From assembly GCA_013399695.1 (NCBI GenBank), contig VXAU01001254.1, positions 62,001 to 126,000 of the forward strand: a DNA stretch of 64,000 bases, read 5' to 3'. Position 1 is the stretch's first letter. Each line of letters begins with the position of its first letter. Shown piece after piece: positions 1 through 12,370 of the stretch. The notes under the pieces were generated by a model, which saw only the letters and a program-made list of their open reading frames with translations, had not been told where the DNA came from and did no database searches. A program made the translations under genes and the position numbers. Source of the DNA: Formicarius rufipectus (lineage: Eukaryota > Chordata > Aves > Passeriformes > Formicariidae).

Positions 1-3000
1 CTCACTGCTGTAGAATGTCATGGAGACCAGAAACACAAACAAGTTAGAAGAGGGATTATATAAATTAATGGACAATAGATATGGTCAAGATCAGATGATG
101 AGATACAACTCCTGGCCAAGAAAGGCCCTAAATTGACCATGGTCATAAACTGAGAGGCAAATGGAGTGGAGGGGAGAATGAAAAAAAATCAAACCAAACC
201 CCTCACATTATACATGCCCTGTTTCTTACAGCCTTCATGAAGCATCTGCTTCTGGATCTTGTCAAAGGCAGGATAATGAGCTGCACAGAACTTTCCAATT
301 TGCCCCAGGATGACATTTCTATTTAAACATCTACTTTATGGTACATTTATAGACTTTATTTATTTTTAAATATTAAGAACGTAACTCTAGCCATGCCTAA
401 TTGCATATTTAGGAGGCTGGAAGCCTAACCTCACTGGCTATTTCTAAAGGCAGTATCTCTCACATTAACATTCAGATACCATCTAAGTGAATCCTGACAG
501 CGCAGCACAAAAGTTACCGCACACCATGGGAAACCAAAGCCAAGGCCAGAGCCACGGCGCACAGAAGTGGCAGAATTGAGTTTAATGCACCAACAGTCCC
601 TCTTCCAGGAACAGTTCTTCCCTGTCTGCCAAACATTTGATGGAAACTTCTCACTCAGATGCTGACTGAACACAGCAGATAACACGTTTGCTGTCGGTAC
701 AGCCAAGCCTTCAGCACAACCACGAGTGCTAAAAGTAGGTCAGGACTGTCCGCTCTAACCGGGGAGAAAGGAAAGCTGGAGCACGCCAGGCTATTTGGCC
801 AGGTATTACAGGAAACCTTCATCTGGGATTTCATCACTACTTCAAACAGATGTGATTCATATTTTACCAGCCTCCACCTCAAACAAGGCACACCTTCCCA
901 ACAACACTGCCCTCCCTATCATTAGGGGCACCTCTCCCCAGACTCAGCCAAGATCCTCTTGTTTCCAGCTTTGGCTCCACAGGCTACAAAAGTGAGAATC
1001 CTGCTCTGCACTAGCTGTTCTGTGCGGATTTTTATAAAGCAGAAATGCCCAACTGCTTTGTCCAGAAAGAGCCAGGACAGCACACAATCTCAGTGTAGCA
1101 GCTTCTGCCTTAGAGTCTGTTTTCCTTCACAGATTTCCCTCCAGAAGGCAGAGACCTCTGCAACCAGCACATGTTTTTAGGAGGATGGGACTGTGACCTG
1201 TAACCGAGCTCCCACATCCCAGAGGCAAAGGCCACGTTCATAAGTCAAGTTCTTTTGCATCTAGTCTGGCCTTGGAGTAGCCCAGCAAGAGAGGAGAGAA
1301 GCTTCAAATGTCCTGTGCAACTCCTGTGAAAAAGCACCTGTCCTACACTTGCACCCCAAAAGGGATCCCCACGGTCTCCCTGCCAGCATCAGCCCTGCAG
1401 GGTTGCACAGTGGAAGGGAGAACAGAGACCAACCACAGAAGGAGTTCATGCCAGCAGTGGTACAGACCACAGGCAGACACACAAGGACCACAACCCGAGC
1501 TCCACCATCCAGTTGTCAAGATGCAAATGAGAAATGTTAAACACTGGAACCTGATTTGAATAAATCCTTTCGCTCTGCAGACATTGAGCAGTGCAGGGTG
1601 CTCTGTTCTATTAAAGTAATATTCTTGACACCCTTAAATCTTAGATTTTAGCACCAATACAGCTCTGTGAAGAATATGCCCTGGGTGGACAGGAAGGAAT
1701 CTTTCTCCCTTGAGTTTACCTCCATTTCAAATAAAATTCACTTTTCTGCTCTCCCCAGTAATCTTCTGAAGAACCATGCAGCCTGACAGTAGAGTCTTCC
1801 TCTGTCACTCCAAGACTGTCAGCAGTTCTGGCTACAGCCACGAATACAGGCAGAAACATGCAAATACATTTAGTGCAATGCAGCCACATGAGTAGCACCT
1901 ATCCCCTCCCACCCAGGAGAGACAGCAAAATCCACAGAACTCCACATCACTACCACAATCTGCTTGTGGTTTGCCTTCAAACCAAAATGGGGTGTATTCT
2001 GTCTTGTATTACTCAAGTCATGTTAAAGCATTATCAGAAGTGATGCTTTGATCAGTTATCTTCCATGAATTAATGCGTAAGCCTGGAAGGTTCTCAGTCG
2101 TTAGCTACAAACTATTAGGCTCAATAGTCTGGCAATTAAGTTACACAGGTCTGCTAGAAAATGATCCAAGTTGAGGTGGCCAGACATTTTCTTCCATGTC
2201 TGCAAGCCAGAGCCAAGGCTTTCATGAAGCCAATCACAGATAGCAGCACCCCAAGCTCTTCAAAAAGCCTGGGGACCTTCCCCAGCTTGGGAAGCTTCAT
2301 ATCTACATAACATGTTTAAAACACAACAGCTCCCACTGCTCTGCTACAGAAGCCTGAACAGGCTGGGTGCAGACCTGAGAGCCAGGATCAACTTCACACG
2401 AATCTCAACAGCTCTGAGCAATGACTGTCCCACACAGGCTGGACATCTTGGATATCCAGTGCTTTCAAATACAGCCCAACATGGAATGGTGGCCCAGGAA
2501 CCACCCGTGAAGGGTTCCCAATGTGCAAGTGGTTGAGGAGCCACAGGCTATCAGCAGCAAAGCAGTATATTCTTCCACCCTGCAAACACAGCCCTCCATC
2601 CCAGACATTGTCCACACTTGGAAGTTTTTGTTTCAAGGATAAAATTCAGAGCACCAGCCTGCATACAGATAGCAGTGGGAGAGCTACTGCTGTGCATAGG
2701 CCATCAGGCAATACTCTCTATTCATATCACTGTGGATCCACAGATTCACTGACAGAGTGAAAATGAGCAACAGGAAAATTAATTGGAAGAGGAAACAGAA
2801 GCTGGAACACTGCAAGATTTGGTACTTGGAGAAATAAACCATGTGGAGCAAGAGTTTCTATATCACTTTGTTAACAGGAAGACATATCTAGCCACACCTT
2901 ATCCAGAACAAGCAATTTTATAGCAAGACAAAATAAATTTTAGTGCCATCAAGTGGCTTTGCAACATGAGTTTCTCTTTGCTCAGATTGAGATGATTCTA

Positions 3001-5500
3001 ATTTTCTGGTAAAGCATTTGAGCCACTGGTCCTGTTCAGGGCTGAGAAAGCTTCTTTGGTGCTGTCCTAAAGGCACCATGTCCATGGGAGCCAGGAATTT
3101 TAAAGACTTTGGTTGAGACTGTTCTCCATCTGGTTTGCTACCCTCCCACCTGCACAGTCTGACAGCCACTGGCTGGGCAGGACTGACTGGCTCATCCCTT
3201 CCCCTTTCAGGGAAGTCCAGACCTTCACCCTAGGGCTGCAGAGATGCACTAAACAGGTCTGCAGTGCCAGTTTGAAATGCAAACTACTACAAGCAGGAAT
3301 TTCAGCCAGTATAATTCACTGACAATTCACTGACTGTCGGCCTTTCAAGAGAATGCTGCCTTGCCAGGGTCACCCCTGGGCAAAGAAGTGCCCAGGAGAC
3401 AGGAAAACAAGATTTACAGTAGTTTGTTAGGAATACCACTGAGTTTTACATCTGAGTGGCTGCTCTTCTGCTAGAAGGAACAGCAAGACAGAGCAGAGTC
3501 TGTTAAGGAAACAAGGGAAAAGTATGCACATCTGTGCTGGAAGGATAAATCACAGCCTGTGGTCAGCACAGTTCTGTTTGCAGACTGTCCCTGTTCCAGG
3601 CATCTCTTCTCTGTCATTTTAAGTTCCACACATATGGCAGGGACCATGCCTTCTTCTGGGAAAGGAAACTGTTCCACTCTGCCACACATAGAAAACTAAT
3701 CAAAGTCCCACAAAAGTGTGGCTCAGACAGTACTCTTCAGACTTACACATGGACCAAACAGAACAATCAGCCACCTTATGTCAACTCAGGAAGCCACAGT
3801 GGGGCTGGCACAAGTTACCCTCATAAAAAAGTTTTAATTTAAATCTTCTCAGGGCTTAGTGGGAAATACACCAGTTAAAATCACGGATCAGCTAGGAATA
3901 GAAAAGATCAAACCAGCTAAAGATGTGTTCAAACTAAATCTAATCTGGACAGACATCTGGAGAATGGCACAGAGGTCCAGCATGCATAGGAACAAGCTGA
4001 GAGAGAATCACTGCTTGAGCAAAGCAAAGTTTACAGATGAAAACAATAATAACAAAACAGGAAGGACACTCTGTAACTGCTGTAACAACTGAGCCCATTG
4101 CTACTCTGCAGTGATGAGACTTAGGGTTTGGGGTAGAAATTTCTCCCTGCGTCGAACTGACTAAAAAAGTGCAACATGTCAGGATGACAATCTACAGGAA
4201 GGGAACTTCAGTCCACTCCACCTGATGCCTGTCTTCCCCAAGGTGACCATTGTCCTAGTCCTGTATGGACTCCACCTGCCTTCTTCCTCAGCCCCAGGCC
4301 TGTCAGTACTACTCACAGCTGTAACCTGAGCACTCAGTCTCAGGCACTCCACGGAGTAGCTTCTACTACAGAATATGAGATGCAGACAAGACAGTTCCTG
4401 TATCCTTGGAAAGGGGCTATAGTTTCCCAAAATATATCAACTCAGTTTTCAGTCATAAGAGCATTCCTGCAAGGATATACGTCATCATAGCTCCTCAGCT
4501 TTCCATAGCTGTTCCCCAAGGACTACAGCAGCAAAGTTAGTCAACAAAAAGTTCAAAAAAACCTAAAAAACCCAAAAGGATACTGCCTAGCAGCAGGGAC
4601 CATGCCTCTAGGGACAAAATGAATGAGAGCCTGACATTGTTCTCTTCCTTCTGAAATTAAAAGTTCAAAGGAATGACTAGGGCTGTCCTGAGATTTGGGT
4701 AAGCATCTAAAACCAAGTGAAAGACCAGACTTTTAGGGACGAAGGATATAGAGCCCTGTTTTCAAGTTATTTTTAAATGTTTAGACAGGACCTAAAATAA
4801 GACCAATGTTTTGAGTACTTCTGAAGAGTAGGAACCTCACGTAGGCCATGACATTTTTAGTTCAAAAACACTTTGGAACAGAGGTTGCACTGTACTGCAT
4901 TGGCTTATCACCCATTTTAGCTCAAATTAAGTTATAGTCCCTTACAAGGCAAGAAACACCCTATTAAAGGGGGGAAATTCACACAAATAAGATTCAGGCT
5001 ATCAGCAATAAGACAGTCTCCGTTCCTCAGTAACACATGTACTATCCCATAGGAATAGCACGTACCACAGAGAAAGGGGGAGTCAGCTCTCTGCTTAGGT
5101 TTATTCATCTCCACACCATCCTCCCTACCTGTGCAGTTTCCAGAAATATACTCTCCACCTCTCTTCAAACTCAAGTCAACAGTCTGCAGAGTTCAACAGC
5201 CCACACGCAGTGCCTTTAGGAAGCGAGAGGTGCATGCTGTACATCACAAGCATCACAGAACCAGCCCAGAACATATGCTGTACCAGTCTCTTTTTCATCA
5301 GCCTTATTTGTAGCCCACTCCCATTTCACGCTGATAAACCAGGTTGCAGTTGTCTGACTCTGGCCTGAAGCATAAGAATGAAGTAAGCACATTAGAGCAC
5401 TTCACCTCCTTGGATACTCTCCCAGGCTTCCACAACATGCAGCTCAGGGTCTTCCTGGGATAGAGGTGGTTTCTATGCATTTAGTAACCCTCAATAGTTC
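1..5500. other. Gene-free DNA, nothing recognised
   Basis: Low-CpG, AT-leaning sequence with only short chance reading frames. I see no exon with both good splice sites and protein-like content, no RNA gene and no clear repeat. It is compatible with intron or intergenic DNA. Confidence 0.5.
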
Positions 5501-5504
5501 CTTC

Positions 5505-5880
5505 TTCTACAGACCTGCTCCGTGTCCTCAAATACACACAGATGTTTGGCATTCACAACATCCTGTGGAAAGAAGCTTCCCAGGTTAACTGCACACATCA
5601 AGGACTAAGTCATTATTTGTTTTTAAGCTTACTGCATCCTGGCTCCATGCAATACCTATTCATACTTGTAATGAAAAAGGGAAAAAAAGGTTGCTCCTCC
5701 TCAAACCATTCCCTGCTATTCAGGATTTGAAGATAACTGTCACTTATCCCTTTTCAGGTGAAGAATCCCAGTTTATTCTGTTGTTCTTTGTATTGAAGGT
5801 AAACCTCATCTCTGGTTGCTGTTGCTGATGTTCCATTTCTAAAAAGTGAAGATACCTTTTTTAAGATGGCAATGGTTTTT
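5505..5880 (-). mobile_element. Ancient CR1-clade LINE relic (3' coding end)
   Basis: The plus strand contains ATGTTTGGCATTCACAACAT, CCTGTGGAAAGAAGCTTCC and CAGGTTAACTGC, then GAAGAATCCCAGTTTATTC. These are in the order and spacing of the reverse complement of the CR1 C-terminal coding region in turtles and other amniotes. The copy is heavily diverged and has no open frame. It lies in the gene-free left part of the window, oriented on the minus strand like the other two relics. Confidence 0.6.
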
Positions 5881-8800
5881 CTAAAGCTGTTGAAAACTCA
5901 ACTTCCCTAAGAGCAGGAGAAGCTACTGTGATGGTTATCAAACACAGCAGGGATTCCCCACTTCTATAGTGAACTGCCAGCGAGGTAGTTCTCTGTTAAA
6001 ATATTCAGCCTAACTTCTTAAACTGAGTTTGCTCAAAAGCAAGTTTACTTTCAAGCCACAGCATTGAGCTGCATGCTTCTTCCTCTAGAATAGAGTGCAT
6101 TTGTCAAAAAGTTTCTCTTCCTGTTAGTTCTTGGAAAACACAAATTATCTTATACTTGAATTAGCCTGCCCTGATGAAGGATGGACCCTTCCTGACAAGG
6201 TTGTGTGCCAGAACTTTAGTCTGTCTTACGTTCTTATGAACATTTTGATCCATCAGCTTCTTTCTCCAGTATGGGCACAGCATTCTGTGGTTTCCTGACA
6301 CTACTGGAAACAACAATATCCTTACCAGATCTTGTTCCCATGCAGAGTCAGATGAGAATATTTGGTCTTGAACACTGTTTTTATCATGCCTCCCTCAAAA
6401 TCCTGAGCGATTCCTTTCACAAGTGCAGTGACCCTAATTGCTTCCCACATTCTTGATTATCAGATATAGAACTTGGTTATTTATACATGCTTAGCTCACT
6501 AAGCAATCTAAACTTTCCTGTCAGGCTGAAATATCTGGCTTTTCTCTGTCCTTTGCCAGTTTCAATATTAAAAGTCAAACAAGCATTTTTTAAAGATGCA
6601 GAGATTTATAAGCATAACTGTAACAAAAAAAAAAGGAGGCAACAGATTACCAAAGAGGGCAAATACATTACCTAGAGTTACAATACTTAATGCTAATAAG
6701 CTTTTTAGAAATATAAACCTACTTCACAATTTAGGGCTCTGAATCATGCTCCAAGGGTTAGAAGGAACACCTCACACCAAAAACAGCCTATAACTGGTCC
6801 TGATAAAAGGGCAGAACCCTTCTTTCAAGGTTTTACAAGCACCTGAGGTGCTTTCAGAGGAAAAATGTAGAAATCAATCTGGAACTTTATTATTTACCTC
6901 ACTGTCAATACATGTAGGTCTGTACAGTTTTTCCACTGAGAGATGATCAGATACTACCAAAACAAGAACCTAGTTGTAATAAGGTTAAATTATTTAAATA
7001 AATGGAGCATCTACACATAGGGAACAAGAACTCAATGTGTAGTGGGAGACATTTCAGAAGGAGAATTCCAAGAAAAATATGTAAGACCAGAGCACCATTT
7101 GGAGTAGCCTTTCATTTAAATACTCATTAGGGAGTGGGGCTTGAGCTCAAGGTAGCTGCACACAAGGTTTACATCACACATGAAGGAACCAGGTGGCACC
7201 AGCTCTAGAAATATCCAACTCCCCACTACTCTGACCAGTCTGCAGAAAGCACACTATACACTACACTGAACTGCTTGCCAGGCACAGGAGGCAATGAGAA
7301 ACATCTGCAGTCAAAACGTATCACCCCAGTTTGGAGCAACGTGCCTTCCTCCCTGCAAAGGTGAGAGTTCTGAAGAATTCTTGCCTTGCAGACAGCACAG
7401 CAGTTGTATGTCTATCTTTACTCTTATAAAGTGGTGGTGCACAGAAAATAGGGCAGGAAGTCAGCCGCTGCACTGTTTAAAAGGAAGGGAAGAGACAGGG
7501 AGGGAACAAGTAACACTCTCCTAGGTAACACTGAGTTGCTACTCTAGCTGCACAAGAATGAAGGAGAGCACGACTCATAATAACCGTAACTCACACCTCA
7601 GAAGTTAGTTTGTCCAGACATGATCTTTCACACTTAAAGGAACTAAAAAGCATGTCCTCTAGTGCACTTCTGCTGGAGCACTTTTTCAATAGGCTCTGGA
7701 CAGAATCAGCCCAATATCTCAAAGGATACAATATACAGACCTCTGTCCTCCTTACAGTCTTATTTTTTATGTAACCTGAAAGCATGGATCCAGAAGAGAC
7801 TGGCCTGAATTCAAGTCTCTCAAGTACCTACTCATTCCCTTTTTCAAAGAGCTTTGATTTAGTGGTTTTACTGGAACCACCCAGAGCAATGCAAAGTTGA
7901 GAAAACCAGACTCACCAATCTTCACAAAAGTGTTATATATACTCAGGATTTATTCTTGGATGCTCCAGATTGAAAGAGGTTTCCTGAAAACTTGCTCTTT
8001 ATCATCTAAGAGTTCAGTTAAGGTCTACTACTAAACTGAAACTACATGGGCTGCATACCCAGAGAGGTCTGGGCTGGGGGCTACTGTCTGGCTTTGTTCA
8101 TTGTTTTTGTTTCTGCTGATCCCTCCTGCTGCTATAGCTGCAAGTCCAACAAGTAGATATCCTTCTGATGAAGGGCTCCTGCACTCCCAGTGATACTCAT
8201 CTCTCCAGTGCAAAAGTCAGTGACTCATCTAAATCAGCTCCTTGTATCCAGGTGCCAGGGTTTCACTTCCCAGCCAGAAGATCCTGCAGATCTGTAGATC
8301 TTCAGCAGCTCATCCAGTCTGGGATCTCTGGACTACCACCCTATATTTAATATTCAAATTCCCATATTCAAATTCCACACATTCACTTAGAGAATGCTTG
8401 CCAGGCAAACTAACATAGGAGTTGTAACTATCCTGTTTAACAGGAAGCAGCATGAAAGGAGAACTCAGTTTCAGGGAGACATTTCTTCAAGGGTCTATAG
8501 CTGTCAACACCACAGAGCTCAGCCAGCACAAAGCAGCTCATCACGCTCCATGGTGATTGACAGATAGAGATGAACATCACTTCTGCTCCAGGAGCCTGCC
8601 TTCAGATTTGGCAACACTCACTGGCCCATTTCTAGTTAGAGATCACCATCAGAAAGTTGTGTTTTTGTTTTGTTTGTTTCTGTCTTCAGGTTGAATTCAT
8701 TACCTTGTACAGAAAATTCAAAGTTTAAAAGTTATTTTTTATATTTCAAGTGCAGCCCCAGAGGTGCCAAGAAGACTCTTGCAAAAGGTGTAGGGTGGCC

Positions 8801-9277
8801 TGACTTCAGCACCACTGCAACTCACAAATCCCAATCAGTCCCTCAAGAAAGCTGGGCTGCAGCTGGATGTGGGAGGATCAGAACAAAGACAAAAATGACA
8901 AGCAAACAGGTAACCTCTGGAGTAAATACACCTGCTTACAGCAGAACTCCACAGAACAGAGCTTCTATTGAAGAGATGCCCTTCATCCTTCATAGGATTT
9001 CCCTGCTTAAAGGGGAACAGTCCCTTTGGAAAGGGAACAGTGCACATTCTCACATACAGCCACTCACTCTTTCCAGTGGACCACGTGCCCGGTGAACTCG
9101 TCCAACTAATCCCAGGTGGCAGAGCTCCTCAGGTGGGCTCGTACCGCAGCAGCACCAGGAGGCTGCCCAGCATGGCACTGTCCACACGAACCGGGATGGT
9201 CAGGAAGGTGGAGGAGCCCGGCGGGCTGCAGCAGTCCATGGGCATCCCAGTGCTGACTCCAGGCGCATTTTGCTTAC

Positions 9278-9339
9278 CATCTGGGCTCTTGGGAACGTTG
9301 AGACACCTTCATTTCTCTTACTGAAGAGCGTGCCTCAAG
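9278..9339 (-). other. Exon-like segment, minus strand, unidentified
   Basis: On the minus strand the acceptor TTGTTTTTTCCAG and the donor GTAAGC bracket 62 bases that contain an ATG followed by an open frame to the donor. If the left third is a 5' intron of a minus-strand gene, this would fit a small leader exon. There is no protein match. Confidence 0.2.
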
Positions 9340-11279
9340 CTGGAAAAAACAACATAGCATGAAATGCAAAGACTATTTTTTCAATAAATTAAATCTCTGT
9401 TGCACTTGACTCCCGCTGTGGTTCCCTTCCCCCTGAGAAGGCAAGGTCTGGCCAGCTGCACAAAGTCCAGGCAGCCCTGGGAAAACAATGGGATCTTTTT
9501 CTTGCCAGAACCAGCCTTCTCGTTCACCCTTCTAACCATGGCATGGAGGACACCCCCAGTGTGTCTGCAGAGGAGAGGAGTCTGTTGGCATAGCAACTGT
9601 ACACGCTAACTCTCTGCTAATGAACAGGGATAAAATGTTTTGTTCTCATTAGGAAAAATACAGACACATTCCTGATTGGTGAGTAATGTCTCTGCCTCTG
9701 GGAGATTAGCTCAGAGCTGAGCAGCCTGAAACAGCCTCAATTCAGCCCACTGCAGTGCTTCCCTTGAACAGCCACACTCCAAGGACCCCACGCCTCTCAA
9801 GGGAAAGCCCACAGAGCCTTCTGTTGCACTTTGCCTTCGGGCCTGAGACAGCTCAAGGCGAGAATAATGAGAAGAGGCTTGACAGGAGCAAACCAGAGCA
9901 GGCACAATGGGAACACACCCCCTGTCCCTGCAGAAGAGCCAGCTCTTGCTGGTGCCTTCACTGCACCTGGGTCTCAAGCTACCTCGCAGCCGGTGAGAGC
10001 TTCTCTTTGTGCATCCACCCCAGGTCTGCCATGCACAGGGCTCAGATCAGCCTGGGACCCCGGCTCCCACTGGCCACATTTCCCAGTGCTGGGTGAGTAA
10101 GGGGACAGAGCAAAGGGCTGCAGAACACTCGACAGCAGAGCTCAGTGATGATTAGGTGCCTATGTGCAAAAAAGCAAACAAGGGCTGCTGCCTACCAGTC
10201 TTTATTAGGATTTTGGCACTTAACAATCAACAAGGTCCACCTGGAGTTGGGTGTTTGCAGAATATTAGCACACTGTTGTTTCATCAGTCGGGTCTGTGGG
10301 TGCTGACCCAGACTACATAAAGCCACACAGACAATACTGCTTCCCAAACCCTCCCTCCTGCGATCAGATCCTCCTGCCACAGGAGTCAGCACAGCAAGTG
10401 GGACGACCACAGTACCTCACCCTTTGCAAAGGGGATCTGGGGCAGAAGCAAGGTCATACACCCAATGCACAAACAAAAATCCAGTCTCTAACCACACATT
10501 TGCCATGATTTTGGCATAACCTAGTCTGTACAGCAGAAACACAGCCTAGCAGAATCAAACTGTGCAACTGCACTCCAAGCACACAGATTATCTCCTTTAT
10601 GCTGCTACTGGGTCCCATTCACTCATGTCAGTTCACCTTGCCTTGAATTCAGAACCTGTTGAGAATGGGGACTGCACATCTTAGTCCTCAGAGAGTATTT
10701 CTAAGGGCTGAACAGGAACTCAAACTCCATTTCTCCTCTGCTGGGAAATTGGTGCTGGCCAGCATTAGTACCCCACATGGAGACACACTCAGCTCCACCG
10801 AAAACTAAGATGTGGCAGAGGCCTCTGTCTCTCCTGGCCCCCAGCACTGCTGATGGAGAAATGGTGGGATTTGAGTACATAGGCAGCCACAGACTATGCT
10901 CTGAGCACCTGATAACTCCTTTCCCCAGCCCCTCAGATTCTGCCCTTCTTTTTCCCCTCTTCCCTCTTCTCAGGGCTTTGAACAACTCAGCTCAGCAGCT
11001 CAAAGAGCTCAAAGTACAAGAGAAGAGAGAACCATCAGGTAGGAAGGACCCTACTCCCTTATGCCTTTGAGGAACTGGCACATCCTGTGGGGAACTCAAT
11101 GATGCTTCTTTCGCTCAGCCACAAAACTCACATGTTACCTACGCTGCAATATGCACATGGAATTCCTGGGGCTTCATTTCCACTCTACATCCTTCCAGCT
11201 GAGATTTCATTTATTTCAGTCCCTAGGCAGGAACTCTGTTGCCTGCAAAGCCATGTTGCTTTGCCTAAAGGAGAGAAAC

Positions 11280-12370
11280 AACCCAGGACCTCACCCAGCA
11301 GCCTGCCGGGCAGCGACAGACCCCAGGCTTGGCTGGCAGCCCCTGCCCAGCCTGCCGTGAAGCACAGATCCCTCCCAGCCCAACACAAGGCCAGAGGGGC
11401 TAGGGCGCTGTTTTCCAGCCTCCAGGCATTCTACTTGTTCCAGGCGATCCCTCCCCCAGCGCTGGTCAGAAAGGAAAAGCCGTGGGAATGGAGCTCAACA
11501 CCTCGAGGTAGGCTCACCCCCAGGCGATGAGGAGCTTAACTCCCTGTGCGCCGGCGGGCAGCCCTCCCTCCGCAGAGCCTGCCAGGACTTCGGAACGGGA
11601 CACAGCCCCGGGAATGGCCCCATCCTGCTCCCCGTACCGCCAAGGACCCGCATCACAGCCCCCAGTGCTGTGCCAGCAGCGGGAGGGCAGATCTGCCACT
11701 TCACCCACCACAGTCCCTCATGCTTTCTCAGGACGTCCGTCGTTCCTGCTGCCCTGCCTTCTAGTACTGCAATCCTTCACCAGCACACAGACAGGAGAGC
11801 ACTCCTCCCATCTTTCGACACTCCCAGCAAGTCCCAGAGGCAGCCCACTTAACAAAAAGTTATCTTCGCCCTGGCATCAAGTCACGTTTCCTCCCTTTTG
11901 CCCGCACGCTGTGGTACAAAGCCGCCCTCGCCCGGCGCCTGTGGTCAGCAATCAGCCAGCATGTCAGGAGTTAAGTCCGCATTTCCATTCTCCTGACCTG
12001 CACCAACGCTGGCTGAATATCGAGCTATTCTTTGCAGCTTGATAAAGCATGAGAAAGCTAAAGGCCTCACACACTCCTCTTTTCACAGCTTGGCCCGCTG
12101 CCCACAAGCTGTCACTCCCTGGCACCCAGGGCAAAGAGAGAGGAGGCCAAACTGCAGCCAGCTGCAATGAATCACTCGCTCCCAGTCCCTCCTCCCCAGG
12201 GAGCCCGGGTCCCTCCTTCCGGCAAGGGGATAATGTCTGCCTGGCTGCGCTGGCTTCTTTCACAGAAAAAGCCATCCTGGGGCGGGGGGCGTGGGGGAGC
12301 TGCTATTGCAAAAGCTGCTGACACAAAAAAGCGCAAAGCGGCTCCCAGCAAGACCGAAGAATGAGGATTC
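11280..12370. promoter_or_regulatory. Weak CpG-rich patch, possible alternative promoter or enhancer
   Basis: GC content and CpG frequency rise well above the surrounding DNA, most of all at 11500-11660 and around 11925 and 12280-12300. A minus-strand splice donor (GTGAGCCT) ends a GC-rich stretch at 11518, as would a minus-strand first exon. Several reading frames are open because the DNA is stop-poor, but none resembles a known protein. Confidence 0.3.
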
